NCBI GenBank assembly: GCA_037178975.1
Contig: JASJZH010000004.1
Coordinates: forward strand, 992,001-1,056,000
Origin: Oscheius tipulae
Taxonomy: Eukaryota > Nematoda > Chromadorea > Rhabditida > Rhabditidae
Length of the DNA stretch: 64,000 nt
Reading direction: 5' to 3'
In this document: positions 23,039 through 33,878 of the stretch, piece by piece
Position numbering within the stretch: the stretch's first letter is position 1
Layout: the number at the start of each line of letters is the position of its first letter
Program-made: the position numbers and the translations under genes
The notes under the pieces: generated by a model
The model's database searches: none
What the model was told of the DNA's origin: nothing
The model's input: only the letters and a program-made list of their open reading frames with translations

Positions 23039-24168
23039 CTACTTTTTCTCCTCCATAGTCGTCAGAGGGATGGCCGTTGTTACGCCTTCTTCTTGCTCTT
23101 CCTCCTCGTCCTCTTCCTCATCTTTGGGCTTCTTTTCCTTCTTCTCCGTGGCCGAGGCAGGGGGAGGCTTTTGTACAGCAGAAGCAGCCACTTGAAGAGT
23201 CTTCTTCAACAGCTCATGGAGCTCCTTCATCTCCTCTGCCAACTGGACCTGCTCCTCCAGATTGCGACTGGTCACGTCGAGCACGGCCAGCTGGGTCGCG
23301 TGGACGGCTGAAAGTGTCTCTGTCTCTTTGTCTCTCTATCGCTCTGTCGCTCTTTTTATCTGACTATTTGTCACTGTCTCTCTATCCCTTACTGTCTCTA
23401 TTTCTCTATCTCAATGTATCTCTGTCTCTCTCTCTCTCCTATTCAGACATTCTAACAAACCCCTTAAGTACTCGTACATCGGGTTACTGTAGACAGAGCT
23501 TATAGTCGGATCCGTCGTGAAGTCCGTGTTGTTGGTGGCCATCTGTTCCCCTGACAAAATAGTAATCTTCGGTTTTCTGATGCTGTTGCGATCCGAGTTA
23601 TCCTGCTGTGGCATCGCGGGACCCTCCGGAGACCTCGGAGCCGGTTCTTCGTCACTTCGTTGCAGTGGCAAGCTGCCAGCCTCGGCAGCCTTCTGCTGGC
23701 TCCAGAGTCGGTGCTGATGCATCCAGTGGCGGAACTTCTCTACGGACAAGGTCATCGGGTAGAGCAGGAGGACTTCCTTCTGGAGCTGGACAGCCAGACG
23801 CTGATCGTCGTAGAGGAGGACAACTTTGGCCAAATCTATGCGATATTCGATGCTGAAGGCATTTAGTTCGGTCTGTTTTGGGTTGTGGAGCTGGAAGATG
23901 CCATTCTCCAAGACGGCTCGGTATTTGCGCTTCATGTTGATGCGACGCTTTTTGACAAACTTCATTGACAGAGGCATGTCGATGCGGTCGGGCTGCTTGG
24001 GACAGCGCTCAGCTGGGTAGTCCGGAAGAGCTGTGAACTGCTGCTGCTTCTTTGTCTTTTTCACTGAAAAATACTCATTGAGACACAGGGAGACAGGAAG
24101 ACAGAAATACAGAGCCAGAGAGTAGAACTACATTTATCGTTGTCCTTCTCCGGTAGCTGCTGGGCCAT
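23039..24168 (-). CDS. PH-domain protein like the N-terminus of ORP3/6/7, no sterol-binding domain (3 exons, 302 aa)
   Basis: Exons 24132-24168, 23461-24063, 23039-23307; total 909 nt, in frame. Residues ~20-150 resemble the PH domain of oxysterol-binding-protein-related proteins 3/6/7: KRRINMKRKYRAVLENGIF, and the closing helix FRHWMHQHRLWSQQKA, which matches their FDAWVSKLRHHRLYRQNE. Ser/Pro-rich linker follows, then a predicted coiled coil (EEMKELHELLKKTLQ) and a very acidic tail (EEEDEEEEQEE). ORPs normally carry a ~400-residue ligand-binding domain with EQVSHHPP; there is no such sequence here and the stop is followed by intergenic DNA. Either a genuine PH-only paralog or the surviving front of a truncated ORP. 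The decayed mariner lies 84 bp upstream of its ATG. Confidence 0.7.
23308..23450 (+). repeat. Degenerate (CTCTGT)n tract in intron
   Basis: Nearly the whole second intron of the PH-domain gene is CTCTGT/CTCTAT units on the + strand. Confidence 0.65.
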
Positions 24169-24251
24169 GGCGACCTTTTTCTGCGAACTCTGACGAACGA
24201 GTAGAGCTTTCTGGGGCAATATTTCTGTCTCCAAACAATGCAAACAATTTG

Positions 24252-24749
24252 TATTGGGTTGGCAAATAAGTCTTTTCGCTTTTTGTAAACATGTCCTTTG
24301 CCTTGCTGATGACAACGGCCGAGCTCTTAATTATAGCAACCCATGTTGCTCACTCAGTTCTCTACCACCACCATGCAAAACACCACTTCCCTTCTTCTTA
24401 TTCTCTATTCGTTTTGATCCGGACTATTGATGACCTGCCACCCAACCATCTGCGACTTGTCATGCTGAATGAGTTCCTCCAAGGTACGAATAGAGCTCAA
24501 ACGGCGGCTAATATCAGCGATGTTTATGGCCAAGGGACGACGTCTACGAGGGTATGTCAGTTGTGGTTCCATCACTTTCGGTATCGGGGCTTTCGATGAA
24601 TCGAAGCTGCTGCAGCTCGTGAACGAGAATAATCGGTGGACTGCCCGTGAACTTTCCTGACGCTTCGAAATACAGTCCAGGAACTACAGATGAACTCGGT
24701 CATCGCAGTTTTTGGGAAAACTAAAGTAACTTTTTTGCTGAACCCCCTA
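24252..24749 (+). mobile_element. Mariner element, internally deleted (about 0.5 kb)
   Basis: Plain DNA transposon. The 5' end TTGGGTTGGCAAATAAG is a mariner terminal repeat next to a TA; the 3' end, ...AGTAACTTTTTTGCTGAACCCCC, is a worn inverted copy followed by TA. The coding part keeps the N-terminal helix-turn-helix of the transposase (LRLVMLNEFLQG, ISDVYGQGTTSTR, WFHHFR) in one frame, then stops; the rest, including the whole DDD/D catalytic domain, is gone (a full copy would be ~1.3 kb). It therefore cannot move itself. Its 3' end coincides with the left end of the inverted isochorismatase fragment at 24750. Confidence 0.8.
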
Positions 24750-25047
24750 TAATGACGACGTTGATTGTTGTAATTGGAGCCAAATCCCCTAGCTGTGGCT
24801 CGAAGAGAATAAAAAAATCAGCGTCAAAAATGTTGTTTTTGTTGGTGTGGAAGCTCACGTCTGCGTACTATTGACAGCTTTGGATCTTTTGGAAAAGAAC
24901 TTGAACGTTCATGTAGTGGTGGATGTCGTCGTCGATCTCTGTTGGATAGGCAAGTGCTGTCTGCTCTCAAACCTTTTCGTTTGCAGGAAATTCGGTTTCA
25001 AACAAATGGAGCCGGCTGGTGCTATTTTAACAACATCCGAGAGTATT
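24750..25047 (+). pseudogene. Isochorismatase-family gene fragment, left inverted copy
   Basis: Two exons of an ISOC1/ISOC2-like cysteine hydrolase. The first (from about 24822) reads VKNVVFVGVEAHVCVLLTAL and DLLEKNLNVHVVVD, with the family's nucleophile Cys in EAHVC. A GC-AG intron (AG|GCAAGT ... TTTGCAG) joins SLLDR to KFGFKQMEPAGAILTTSES, matching the family's R-M-x2-(A/S)GA-x-L(T/S)TSE. Between HVVVD and SLLDR the frame does not run through, so this copy is probably non-functional; the first half of the enzyme (the DxQ part) is absent. It is >99 percent identical to the inverted copy at 26764-27062, and both share the disruption. Confidence 0.75.
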
Positions 25048-25371
25048 CTTTTTTGTATTCTAGGTGGTAGATAAACTTTATCGAAGGGCCATAAAGCTGA
25101 CATATTTAGCGACCATCCACAATTTCAAGAAGTTCTGAATCTTGTCTCAGTGCCCGTACCGGATGTTGGTCTCGTAAGGTAGACATCTTAATGTCGTAAA
25201 CTATTTTAGCCGTCGCTGTCTCTCTGTCTTATTGAAATTCCATTTCCTCATTTCCCGGAAGTGTTCAGTTCACAGTTTAAACTTGCCGGTCGCCGTTTGG
25301 ATCATCCCTCTGGAAGAATGAATAATGAAGTAGTTTTCTTTCGGGAAACGGAAAACGTTTGGTCTTGCTCG

Positions 25372-25378
25372 TATATAA
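25372..25378 (+). promoter_or_regulatory. TATA-like box of the lipase gene
   Basis: TATATAA about 35 bp upstream of the lipase ATG at 25413. Confidence 0.5.
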
Positions 25379-25412
25379 ACTTACCCTGGTTCTGTCCAAA
25401 CCATTCCACACA

Positions 25413-26486
25413 ATGTTCCGACTTCTCTCCCTTCTCCTGTCTATCTGCTCAGCTTCGGCCTCTCTGGAACAGCCGTTCCTTGACTGGATAACAACCAATA
25501 TGGGCAGTTCCGTAGCCGTGAGCCTCAACCGCATAGATCTGACCAACAATGGTGGGACTGGAAGCTTTGGTGGTGGAGTGGGACCTCTGACGTAAAAAAA
25601 ACAACCTTTCTGACCCTTCGAACTTCCTGTTTTAGTCGTCGTCCTGTTGTAATTGTCAACGGACGTGCCAATGATGCTGGACAGTATGGAGGAAACAGAG
25701 CCGCCTTCAATGCTTCCGGATGGGACGCTAACCATGTCTTGGCTACGACCTACGGAGGTGGAAACGGTGGACTCAACAGCAGTGCTTTCCTTAACGATAA
25801 TCTCAGCTGCCAGAATGTGAAGCAGGTTAGAAGTACTGTTAAGAGCTGTCTCTATCTCTCTTTGTCTCTGTCTCTCTGCCTCTCTGTCTCTCCCTTTCTT
25901 TGTTTAAAGAGTTTTAGATTCGCTGGATGCTCGAAGCTGTGATCGGTTACTACAATTCTTCAATCGATGTCGTTGCCTATTCCATGGGATCGCCTATCGC
26001 CCGCAAAGCTATCCTTGGAGGAAACTGTGTCGAAACTGGGTTCAATCTTGGAAGCCCTCTCACCAGCAACATTCACACATATGTCTCTGTCGCCGGAGCC
26101 AACAAAGGAGCCAAGTTGTGCACATCAGGCATCTACACCTTCTTTGGTGTCTGCAGCAACACGGCTGTTGGATTGAACTGCGCCAGTAGCTTCTATGCCG
26201 ACATTAACAATTCTACTAACGTGGGATACGAAGGACAGTTCCGTCACTATATTTACTCTAACGGTGACGAGGTCGTGGGAACAACTCTTGGTACAGGATC
26301 AAAAAGCTGCGGAGGTGCCGCTGGAAATCCGGCTGAATTACCCGGCACAGCCAATAAGACAGAGGTTTGAACAATGTGAAAGTCGGCAAAGGATGCTTAC
26401 AGATTGCCACTGGCAACCACTCAACTACCATTTTCACCAACACTGCCGAGCAGACTGCTGCACTGCTGACCTACTTGAACCTGTAG
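25413..26486 (+). CDS. Class 2 triacylglycerol lipase/esterase, secreted (4 exons, 299 aa)
   Basis: EstA/LipB-type lipase, the family that is expanded in nematodes. Exons 25413-25591, 25636-25825, 25918-26364, 26403-26486; total 900 nt. Signal peptide MFRLLSLLLSICSASA; oxyanion/strand region RRPVVIVNGRAND; nucleophile elbow VVAYSMGSPIARKA (AxSxG, where many lipases have GxSxG, as usual for this class); acidic region near YSNGDEVVG; terminal NHSTT supplying the likely catalytic His. The last intron is only 38 nt (GTTTGAAC...TTACAG). If it were retained the frame would end a few codons later, although the retained sequence read in another frame looks protein-like (NNVKVGKGCLQ), so the 3' splice deserves transcript support. 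The gene sits between two inverted isochorismatase fragments. Confidence 0.88.
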
Positions 26487-26763
26487 ATACCAGCGACAGC
26501 CATTTGCTGCATTAGATTAGTGTTACAATTGAAATAAATACGTTTCAAGCGACAAAAACTATTCTGTTTCTTCCAGCATGAACTACTTAATGTTTTTTGC
26601 ATAAAAATCGACACAAATCACAATATTTACCAGCAATAGTAGCCGTCGTCGTCCTCACTCTCTTCCTCTTCATCAGCATCGGAATGGAAGTACTTTTACA
26701 AAATGTTTGTCATCTTGAACCTCTACGGATCACTTTACGGTTTCAGGAACTCAGGTTTCAGGA

Positions 26764-27062
26764 AATACTCTCGGATGTTGTTAAAATAGCACCAGCCGGC
26801 TCCATTTGTTTGAAACCGAATTTCCTGCAAACGAAAAGGTTTGAGAGCAGACAGCACTTGCCTATCCAACAGAGATCGACGACGACATCCACCACTACAT
26901 GAACGTTCAAGTTCTTTTCCAAAAGATCCAAAGCTGTCAATAGTACGCAGACGTGAGCTTCCACACCAACAAAAACAACATTTTTGACGCTGATTTTTTT
27001 ATTCTCTTCGAGCCACAGCTAGGGGATTTGGCTCCAATTGCAACAATCAACGTCGTCATTAT
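26764..27062 (-). pseudogene. Isochorismatase-family gene fragment, right inverted copy
   Basis: Reverse complement of 24750-25047 with only about one difference in 298 bases. It carries the same two exons, the same GC-AG intron and the same frame disruption, so the duplication followed the damage or was followed by conversion. No mariner is present at its outer end, where the first copy has one. Confidence 0.75.
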
Positions 27063-27552
27063 CCAGAAATTGAAAACTCGGCTACCGTCTTGTAGCCATA
27101 CCTACGAGGCTCTGCATGCCAATTGAAATTGACATGGCTGCTGTATTTTCTGTCTACTAGAAAAGCCTCTATATTCAGTGGGTGTGGAGGTGTGTCAGTA
27201 AATCAGGTTCAGGGATAGGATAATGTCAGTAACCTGTTATCTCGGAATAACAATTGTTTCAATCCTTTGGATTTCATTTATCGTAATTCAGCGTTTCGAA
27301 GGAGTTGAACTGAGAGAGAGAGAGAGAGAGGCAGCGACAAACCGTGATGTAGGAACATGTCCAAATCTACTCGGCTTATTTTATAGTCTACATATGCTTA
27401 CTCACATTTCTTATGATCCACTTTTACTGTCTATTCATCGATCATGACTTGGTTTTGTGTTACTGACTTGGTCATATTCGAGCAGAAGGCAAAGAGAGAA
27501 GGTTCTGTTCAACTGGTTGATCATCTTCCGAACAGAAACGGGCCCGGTGGTC
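27063..27552. other. Intergenic, nothing recognised except a (GA)n run
   Basis: No gene supported. A short (GA)n run lies at 27309-27330. Confidence 0.35.
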
Positions 27553-27980
27553 CTAGAAGAAGTACCTGACGGGACTGCACTCATCCCATTTCGAAATGTC
27601 GTTCTGATGCACTAATTTGATTGACAAGTCCCCAACAGATTGTACATCGTCGTTATCATTTTTCTTTTCTCCTAAGCAATCCTGAAGGGGAGTCGTTGTA
27701 GGAAAGTCCCAAGCTAGCGGTCTCTGCATATTTGGCAAATCATGTAACTGTAGATTACGTGACTGGCTATTGGAACTATATTGGAAATATTGAAGATAAA
27801 ATGGAATGATAGCAAAAAGGTATTACCTCTGTTACCGCTGACGTTCTCGCGCAACCTCTCGACGTTGATCTACCTGTTCTACGAACTCCCTAGAGCCATA
27901 AAGGAGAGCAGAAAAAATTACATACCTATTCCTCCTATCCCGTTCATACTGTGCCCTCCGAAGACGACACTCCGATTCGT
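27553..27980 (-). CDS. Partial gene with charged, coiled-coil-like exons, unrecognised (5' end unresolved)
   Basis: Three exons join in frame: 27926-27980 (ESECRLRRAQYERDRRNR), 27836-27889 (EFVEQVDQRREVARERQR) and 27553-27775 (SNSQSRNLQLHDLPNMQRPL ... SPVRYFF then stop). Introns are 36 and 60 nt with good borders. The first two exons are strongly charged and helical (Arg/Glu-rich, coiled-coil-like); the last is polar with a short acidic patch (EKKNDNDDVQ). The upstream exon(s) could not be placed, so the start is missing. No family recognised. Confidence 0.5.
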
Positions 27981-29438
27981 CTATTGCCAAGAAACTCAAA
28001 AAGCAAAAGGAATAACTTTCTTTTTACAATTAAAGCAATCAAAACAGTAGCATGTCAACTCAAAAATTCTTCTTGCATTAGCTTGACTTATCTTGACAGA
28101 AAAAGTCCACAAACACTGTCAAGTGTAATCCCAGATTAGAGTTGACTTGTGTCGCCCACGGACGCCTCTTGCAAATTGTAAAGGTAGGATAATTTGAAAT
28201 AAATGCTTTTATGGGCAATTTGGAATAGGAAGTCTACCTGAACAGAGGCAGAGACAGAGCCCCAGTGACATTCTTCGTGACCCTCTCGAAATTATCATTG
28301 TTCTGACCGCTTCCTTCTCGCTCTCGACTGATAAGTAGTGCGTGTGGCAAGGGCTCTCGAACCTAGAGTGGACGGGAGCGAAAGAGGCGTCTCCTAGACG
28401 GACATGGACACTTCTTTTGCAAACAAACACCGAAAGCGAGCCACACAACAGTGCTTCGAACTGAATCAGACCTCTTCTGCTGACTAGCAAAGCATTGTAC
28501 TGTTTTCTACCTGAACAGCGAACCAGAAAGATAAAGATGGAGTTTTAGGTGAGTGCATCTTTGACTGCTAACCCCCTAATTTCACATATGCTCTGAACAT
28601 ACCTGATGAAACATTGTAAGAATCCCAATCATTTAGCTAGCCTACAACATTTTCATGAAAGATTTGTATTACCCTCTTGCCTCTCCCCTACGTATCAATA
28701 AGACCGGAAACACTCGGGAAGGAAAGCAACGAGGGGAGGGAAAGGGACACAATTGCGCCATTTTCAGGCGTGACAGCTGTAGCCAACGACCTTTACTCTC
28801 CCACTGGTTTTAGCTTCACTGAATCTCATTTTTTTTATTTCAAGAGTTTGGTATAAAGGCTTTCTGTAGCAAACAACTGATACCCCAGCGGCAGGTCTTT
28901 TTTAAGCATTTTCTGAATTTTCGCTCACCGCTTAGGAAAGTCTGTATTGCCCATATTTTCCCAACGATTCATTTATGTTTCATGCTGGTTATAAGAGTGC
29001 CGGTGAAAAAGGTAGCTAATCAGCAGCGAGGTTTCTTTCGGAAACTATTTTTGTTCGACCCAGGAAACAAACTGATGCCATGCGGCCTCAAGAAACGTTC
29101 AGACATTCATATTAAATCTCAAGAGCTTCTCACATAAAACAATCCATCGAATATAGGAAAACGTCTGGGTTTCACCTTCTTTAGATAGTTGAGGTCTCCC
29201 GACAGTACGTTTGTATTGAATCTTATTCATCTTTCACTCCTATCCTAAACAGAGGTTTTGTATCACTTGATTGAAAAACGGTTAAAAGTAGTAAAAAAAA
29301 TCTAAAAGGTCTACAATTCGCATCATTCACGATTCCCGTTCCCTGACAGTCATCTTTACATATTCCAGCCGATCTTCAACTTCAATAAATCTTATTCAGT
29401 GAACTCTAGAAAGTATTAGTCTTTTTGGCTTCAAACGT

Positions 29439-29478
29439 TTGACATAAGAATCTTTCAACAAAAAGATTCTTATGTCAA
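29439..29478. repeat. Perfect 17-bp inverted repeat with 6-nt loop
   Basis: TTGACATAAGAATCTTT, loop CAACAA, then its exact complement AAAGATTCTTATGTCAA. It stands in non-coding AT-rich DNA; too short for a typical pre-miRNA and without a following T-run. Confidence 0.7.
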
Positions 29479-29516
29479 TGCTCTAGCGACAACTCGAACA
29501 TTCTGGTGTTTGTTAA

Positions 29517-29770
29517 CCGTAGTCTGTTCAGCCGAAAAGTTGAAAACACAGTTCTTCTTTTCAATCGGGACCTGTGTCAATGTGGCTACTTTGGATACCC
29601 AGCCAAGCAGCCAAAGTTTCTTTCCTTTTTCAAATCACTATGTCTGATTATTCAACGTAGCTTCAACTTCAACAATGCTGTATATTCGAATACGCAGTCA
29701 AAGTGGGTCCGTCACGATTGAAAAGAAAGACTGTGTTTTCAACTTTGCGGCTGAACAGGCGTGTTAAGAG
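29517..29770. repeat. Inverted repeat, ~55-bp arms about 130 bp apart
   Basis: Left arm CTGTTCAGCCGAAAAGTTGA-AAACAC...TTTTCAATCG-GGACC; right arm is its imperfect complement (GGGTCC-GTCACGATTGAAAAG ... GTTTTCAACTTTG-CGGCTGAACAG). MITE-like in size; no flanking target duplication recognised. Confidence 0.55.
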
Positions 29771-30795
29771 GACAATGAGAACTTGTTTTCTAGACTGCCT
29801 TCTCAACAAAAAATTAATGTATCTATCTTGAGCATTGGTAGCACAAAAACATTCAAAATGAGACGTTTTGTATTCCATTAAAAGATGGTGAGTAAAACTG
29901 GATAAGACGCCATCTGAAACTCCGTTTTCTTCACGGGTCTTAGACAAGTTTCCAATTTTCACGGTTTTCTTTCTGTTTCACTGCATTCCGATGTAGACAT
30001 CTGGTTTCAAATAATACTGCAAGGCTCGGCTTTCTGAGTAAATTGAATAACTGTCTTCCACTTTCTCTGTCTCCCTCTCTCTCTATCTCTCCGTATCATT
30101 GTCTCTTTCTGTCTCCAAGAATAGTACAATCTTTTTTTCCCCTTATCACCCTCACTCTCAAAACAACGTCTTTTGGGTCAAATAAGAAAGCATGGGACAA
30201 AATAAACACACGTCTGATACCATTGGTCCCCTGCTCATAACAGTCTTAGAGATAGTGTCTTTCGACTCAGTTTCACATGTTTATCCATGGGACATAGAAG
30301 AGAGCGAGTCATGCGCATGTTTTGACAGAGCAAATATTGTCTCCTTTAGCCATAAGGCTTGACCATTTGGCGTCATTTCCTAGCATCTGTGTTGTCCTTT
30401 TTTTGAATCCCATCAGGTATTCTCTGCGATGCGGCGGTCTTTTACTGAAAATCAGAAACAAGAAAGAGGTAAAATCCACTTCGGAAGCCCTTGTGCTGTA
30501 GCCTAAACCCATAATCGTTCTCTGCTAACATTTTCGAAATGTAGCCCATGAAACATTACTACTACGTCTCCAACTCCATCCCAATTGGTCTCTCCCCTGC
30601 CACAAATTGGTCGCTCTTCATAATGGCCAAAAGCAAATAGCAATTTGACCATTGTCCCTGGTCTCTACTGTTTTGATCGAGCCCCGATCTAATTGTTCAG
30701 GCTCTGGGGCTTTTTAGTCCAATGTTTCCAAAAGAGATATGTACAATTTGCTCTCGGTCTTTCTGTCCACCTATGGCACTGTTTGTCCTCCCGCC

Positions 30796-30931
30796 TGGAT
30801 GTGTTTTCTCGTACCCGGTCTCGCGAAACGTATCCCCACGTTTGTGTAGACCGAGGCCGCGCCTCTCGGCTCGTCGGCAACACAAATTTCTGGTTTCTTC
30901 CTGGGTGGGTGAAGGGTACTCACCCGGAAGA
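30796..30931. repeat. GC-rich hairpin region
   Basis: An imperfect stem pairs TGTGTTTTCTCG...CGGTCT...AAACGT with ACGTTT...AGACCG...CGGCAACACA, containing the near-palindrome CCGAGGCCGCGCCTCTCGG. A second stem follows (CTTCCTGGGTGGGTGA / TCACCCGGAAG). The GC content stands out from the AT-rich surroundings. Could be a mobile-element remnant or a structured transcript. Confidence 0.4.
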
Positions 30932-32817
30932 GACTGCTTTTCTGATCAATTATAATTTTCGATACCTTTCAAAGAAACTAACTTCTTTCGACAAAACGGG
31001 TTATAACTAAAGAGTGAGACATAAAAGTTTGTATCGCTGCCCCTCTCTTTCCCTAAACTTTTCAATTATGATAGAATCAAGATAGGAAACTTTAACTGCG
31101 CTCTGAGGACTATTCTTTTTTCCGGGCTTTTGCACAATGTAATATTCAAGTCTCCTAGCACTAGCAATTTCCATGTGGAACTCTTTTGTTTCAACAGTAC
31201 TAACTTTTGTACGTATCATCTTGTTACAAGTTTATCAAACTCTGTATCATAGCACAAATTCCAGCTGCCTATGTTTTTGAATGTTACACTATTTTAATGT
31301 AACTTGGTCGGTTTCCTTTTGTTCAGTAGATCGTCGATTCAATTTTCATTCGCAATAAGCATACATTTGCTATATATCGTAACATGTTGGTTCTCCATGT
31401 ATCGGGGCTTATCCTTTCAGTTCTCATCCATACTGCGCCCAGTTGAGTTGTAAACTCATCTCTCCAACTAGATTTCGGCCTACCAGACATTCTTCTTCGT
31501 CTCCACAGTTTCCACTCTGTGAGACACTTCGTCTGTCGATATTCGTAGAAATAGTATCGGTCTTCCTGTGTATCCCCCTCTTGTCAGTATTGGAACAGGA
31601 AGAGGATAGAGTGGAGGGGGATAAGCAGTATTCCCGTTTCAGTCACGGCCTCCTCGCTACTAATCAGACCATTTTCCTCTCTCACCCTCTCCCTCCTTTT
31701 CGTCATAGATCCACTGTCCGGACCAGTTTCATATCCCCCTAGATTGCCACTTGATAGAGTAGGAAAAAAGTGTTTATCAGAGGAAAGGAATATCTCTCTC
31801 ACATCAATTTCGATCATTCCCGAAACATAAAATCCCATCGGTTTCTTTTCCCCCCATTCAAACATCTTTCTCAGGCGATCTCATCAAAAAGTCGTTTTCA
31901 GCTCCGCACTGAATGGCCGAACAGTTTCTCTCGTGCGACGGCAACTTCATTCAAGTCCCACAGGACAACTGTCCCAAGAAGAAAGGTGCGTTTATCATAG
32001 TTCAGGAGCATGTCTGGAGCCAAAAAGTTTTGGTTCTAGTGTGTCTGTCCTAGCCGAAAACTTGTCAGTTCCGACTCCCCTCCTTGACGACATCGTCATG
32101 CAAAAATTTGTATACTTTGCTCAAAAGTTCTGTTTCAACTTTTCTCTAATACTCACACCCAAAACATTTGTCAGTCCTGCTTCACCCTCAATGGCGAAGT
32201 TGTAATTAGAAAGTTAAAGAAAAGATATAGTTGTTCCATACATATTACTCCTAGCGAAAATCGTCATCGTCAAACCGTCATACAAAAACCTATGTACTTT
32301 GTGGAAACGTTCTATTTTTCAAGCTTTTACAAACTTAGGAAACTGACTCGTTGTCAGTCTTTTTAGGCTTCGTTTGCGCATACATTGGAAACATGGTACA
32401 TTGCAAAAGGGAAAGAACAGCATAAGGGCAGAAGAACAATTTATGTTTCAAGTTCACAGTATTACTGGAACCCCAGATCATTTGGCACTTCGTGACTTAC
32501 GATTGATATGCAAAATCTCTTGCCTGATATTTTTGTCAAACTATTGAGTTGGACTGATTGATGCGAGCCGCGTCACCTTGCCCTTCTCCTCTATTTTCTT
32601 CTTTTTCATCGCATCCGATCTGATTCATTTCCTGGGCAATCCAAAGCACAAATAGAGAACGAATTCGAGAGAGACGTCCGCATGTGTTCGATCGCTGTGT
32701 GTTTCTCAAATCAAACATGCGAGAGCCAATGGGAGATCATGAACATGGATGGTTTTCTTGGGGGAAGGGACAAAGACAGACAGAGACAGACCTTATGTTT
32801 CAGATTCTACTCCTACC

Positions 32818-33878
32818 ATGATTTCAATTTCCACAATCTCTGCTAGCTTATCTACTGACGATGCGGGTCTTCTCCGTCGTCGGAGTCCAGAGCCGAAAAT
32901 ATGCTGCTGCCTACCCACTAACTCAGGTTATTCAGTCTTTTTTTGGTCCAGTATAAGTAACAAAATTTCAGTCTCAATCTTCGCCGTGACCTTCACCTGC
33001 ATCCTAGTTCTGTCAATGTACATCTATCTGATCATCCGGTCGGTGCAACATACGGATCCGGAATTTCATAAGGAAAAAGTTATTGGTGAGTTCACAAGCT
33101 TTTTGAGATCGTCCAAATGAACCTTCAACAGTTTCCTGTCACTGCCAGTGTCTGTCTTTGTGAAAAAGGTTCCGAAAGGGCAAAATTTCATACCACTAGA
33201 ATACCAGTGTTTCGGAAGAGTTCAGCCTATATATCGAAAAGTTGAAACTGGAAGACAACGACAAAATATCTCATAAAATACTGAAAGTTGAGCTCTTTGT
33301 TTTCAGTCCTTCTCTCCATCGCCACCTGCATCATTCTCATCTTCGGGGCACTGTTTGCCTGGGGCGTTTTCGGAAAACGTCCCGGCTTCCTACTTCCCAA
33401 TATTGCACTGACAGCCTTCTTGTTATGTGCCCTAGCAGGTAAGATTGCTAACAATGTTGGTGGAAAAGTAATGGATGCCTTCAGGTGTGACAATTTTCAT
33501 GTTCATGACGGCGGCGGACGAGGTCCGTATCGAGTCGGGAAAAGGTAGCTCGGGAGGAAAAATACTGGATTTGTTCTTGTTCAGGTAAGGTTGAGAGACG
33601 GAGAGACAGAGAGACAGAAAAGAAACAGCATTGTTGACATTGTCGGCAGAAAAAAAGTAGAAACATCAGCGTATGCTCTTTCCCTTATTTAGATACCTTG
33701 TGAAATAGTAAATTTTCGGAAAACTGGCTGAAACGTTTCAATTTTTCTCAGAGAGCACAATGCGAACACAAACATTTTCAGAATCATCCTCGTGGCTCTG
33801 TCAGTCTGTCAAGCCTTCTTTCTCTACGTCTTCATCAGAAGCTATCTGTACATGCGTCGGGTGGTCCGGGACAAGTAA
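32818..33878 (+). CDS. Four-TM membrane protein, LAPTM4/DUF-type-like (5 exons, 183 aa)
   Basis: Exons 32818-32926, 32972-33085, 33307-33438, 33485-33584, 33782-33878; total 552 nt, in frame. A 30-residue cytosolic Ser/Arg-rich N-terminus ends in ICCCLPTNS, followed by TM1 (IFAVTFTCILVLSMYIYLII), a polar loop, TM2 (LLSIATCIILIFGALFAWGVF), TM3 (LLPNIALTAFLLCALAG then VTIFMFM), a short Gly/Ser/Lys loop, and TM4 (IILVALSVCQAFFLYVFI), ending SYLYMRRVVRDK. The CCC just before TM1 and the four-helix plan recall the LAPTM4 family of lysosomal proteins, but similarity is weak. The start was chosen as the first ATG after a TTTCAG acceptor, fitting SL trans-splicing. Confidence 0.75.

Larger units (their letters stand above)
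28000..32700. other. Long gene-poor stretch with hairpins
   Basis: Nearly 4.7 kb with no supportable gene. Contents: a perfect 17-bp hairpin at 29439-29478, an inverted repeat 29517-29770, GC-rich hairpins at 30796-30931, and a diverged direct repeat with CGTCAT(G/A)CAAAAA...TACTTTG at about 32092 and 32276. ORFs of 60-105 codons occur, but none has a splice partner, a family resemblance or a duplicate elsewhere. Confidence 0.4.
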
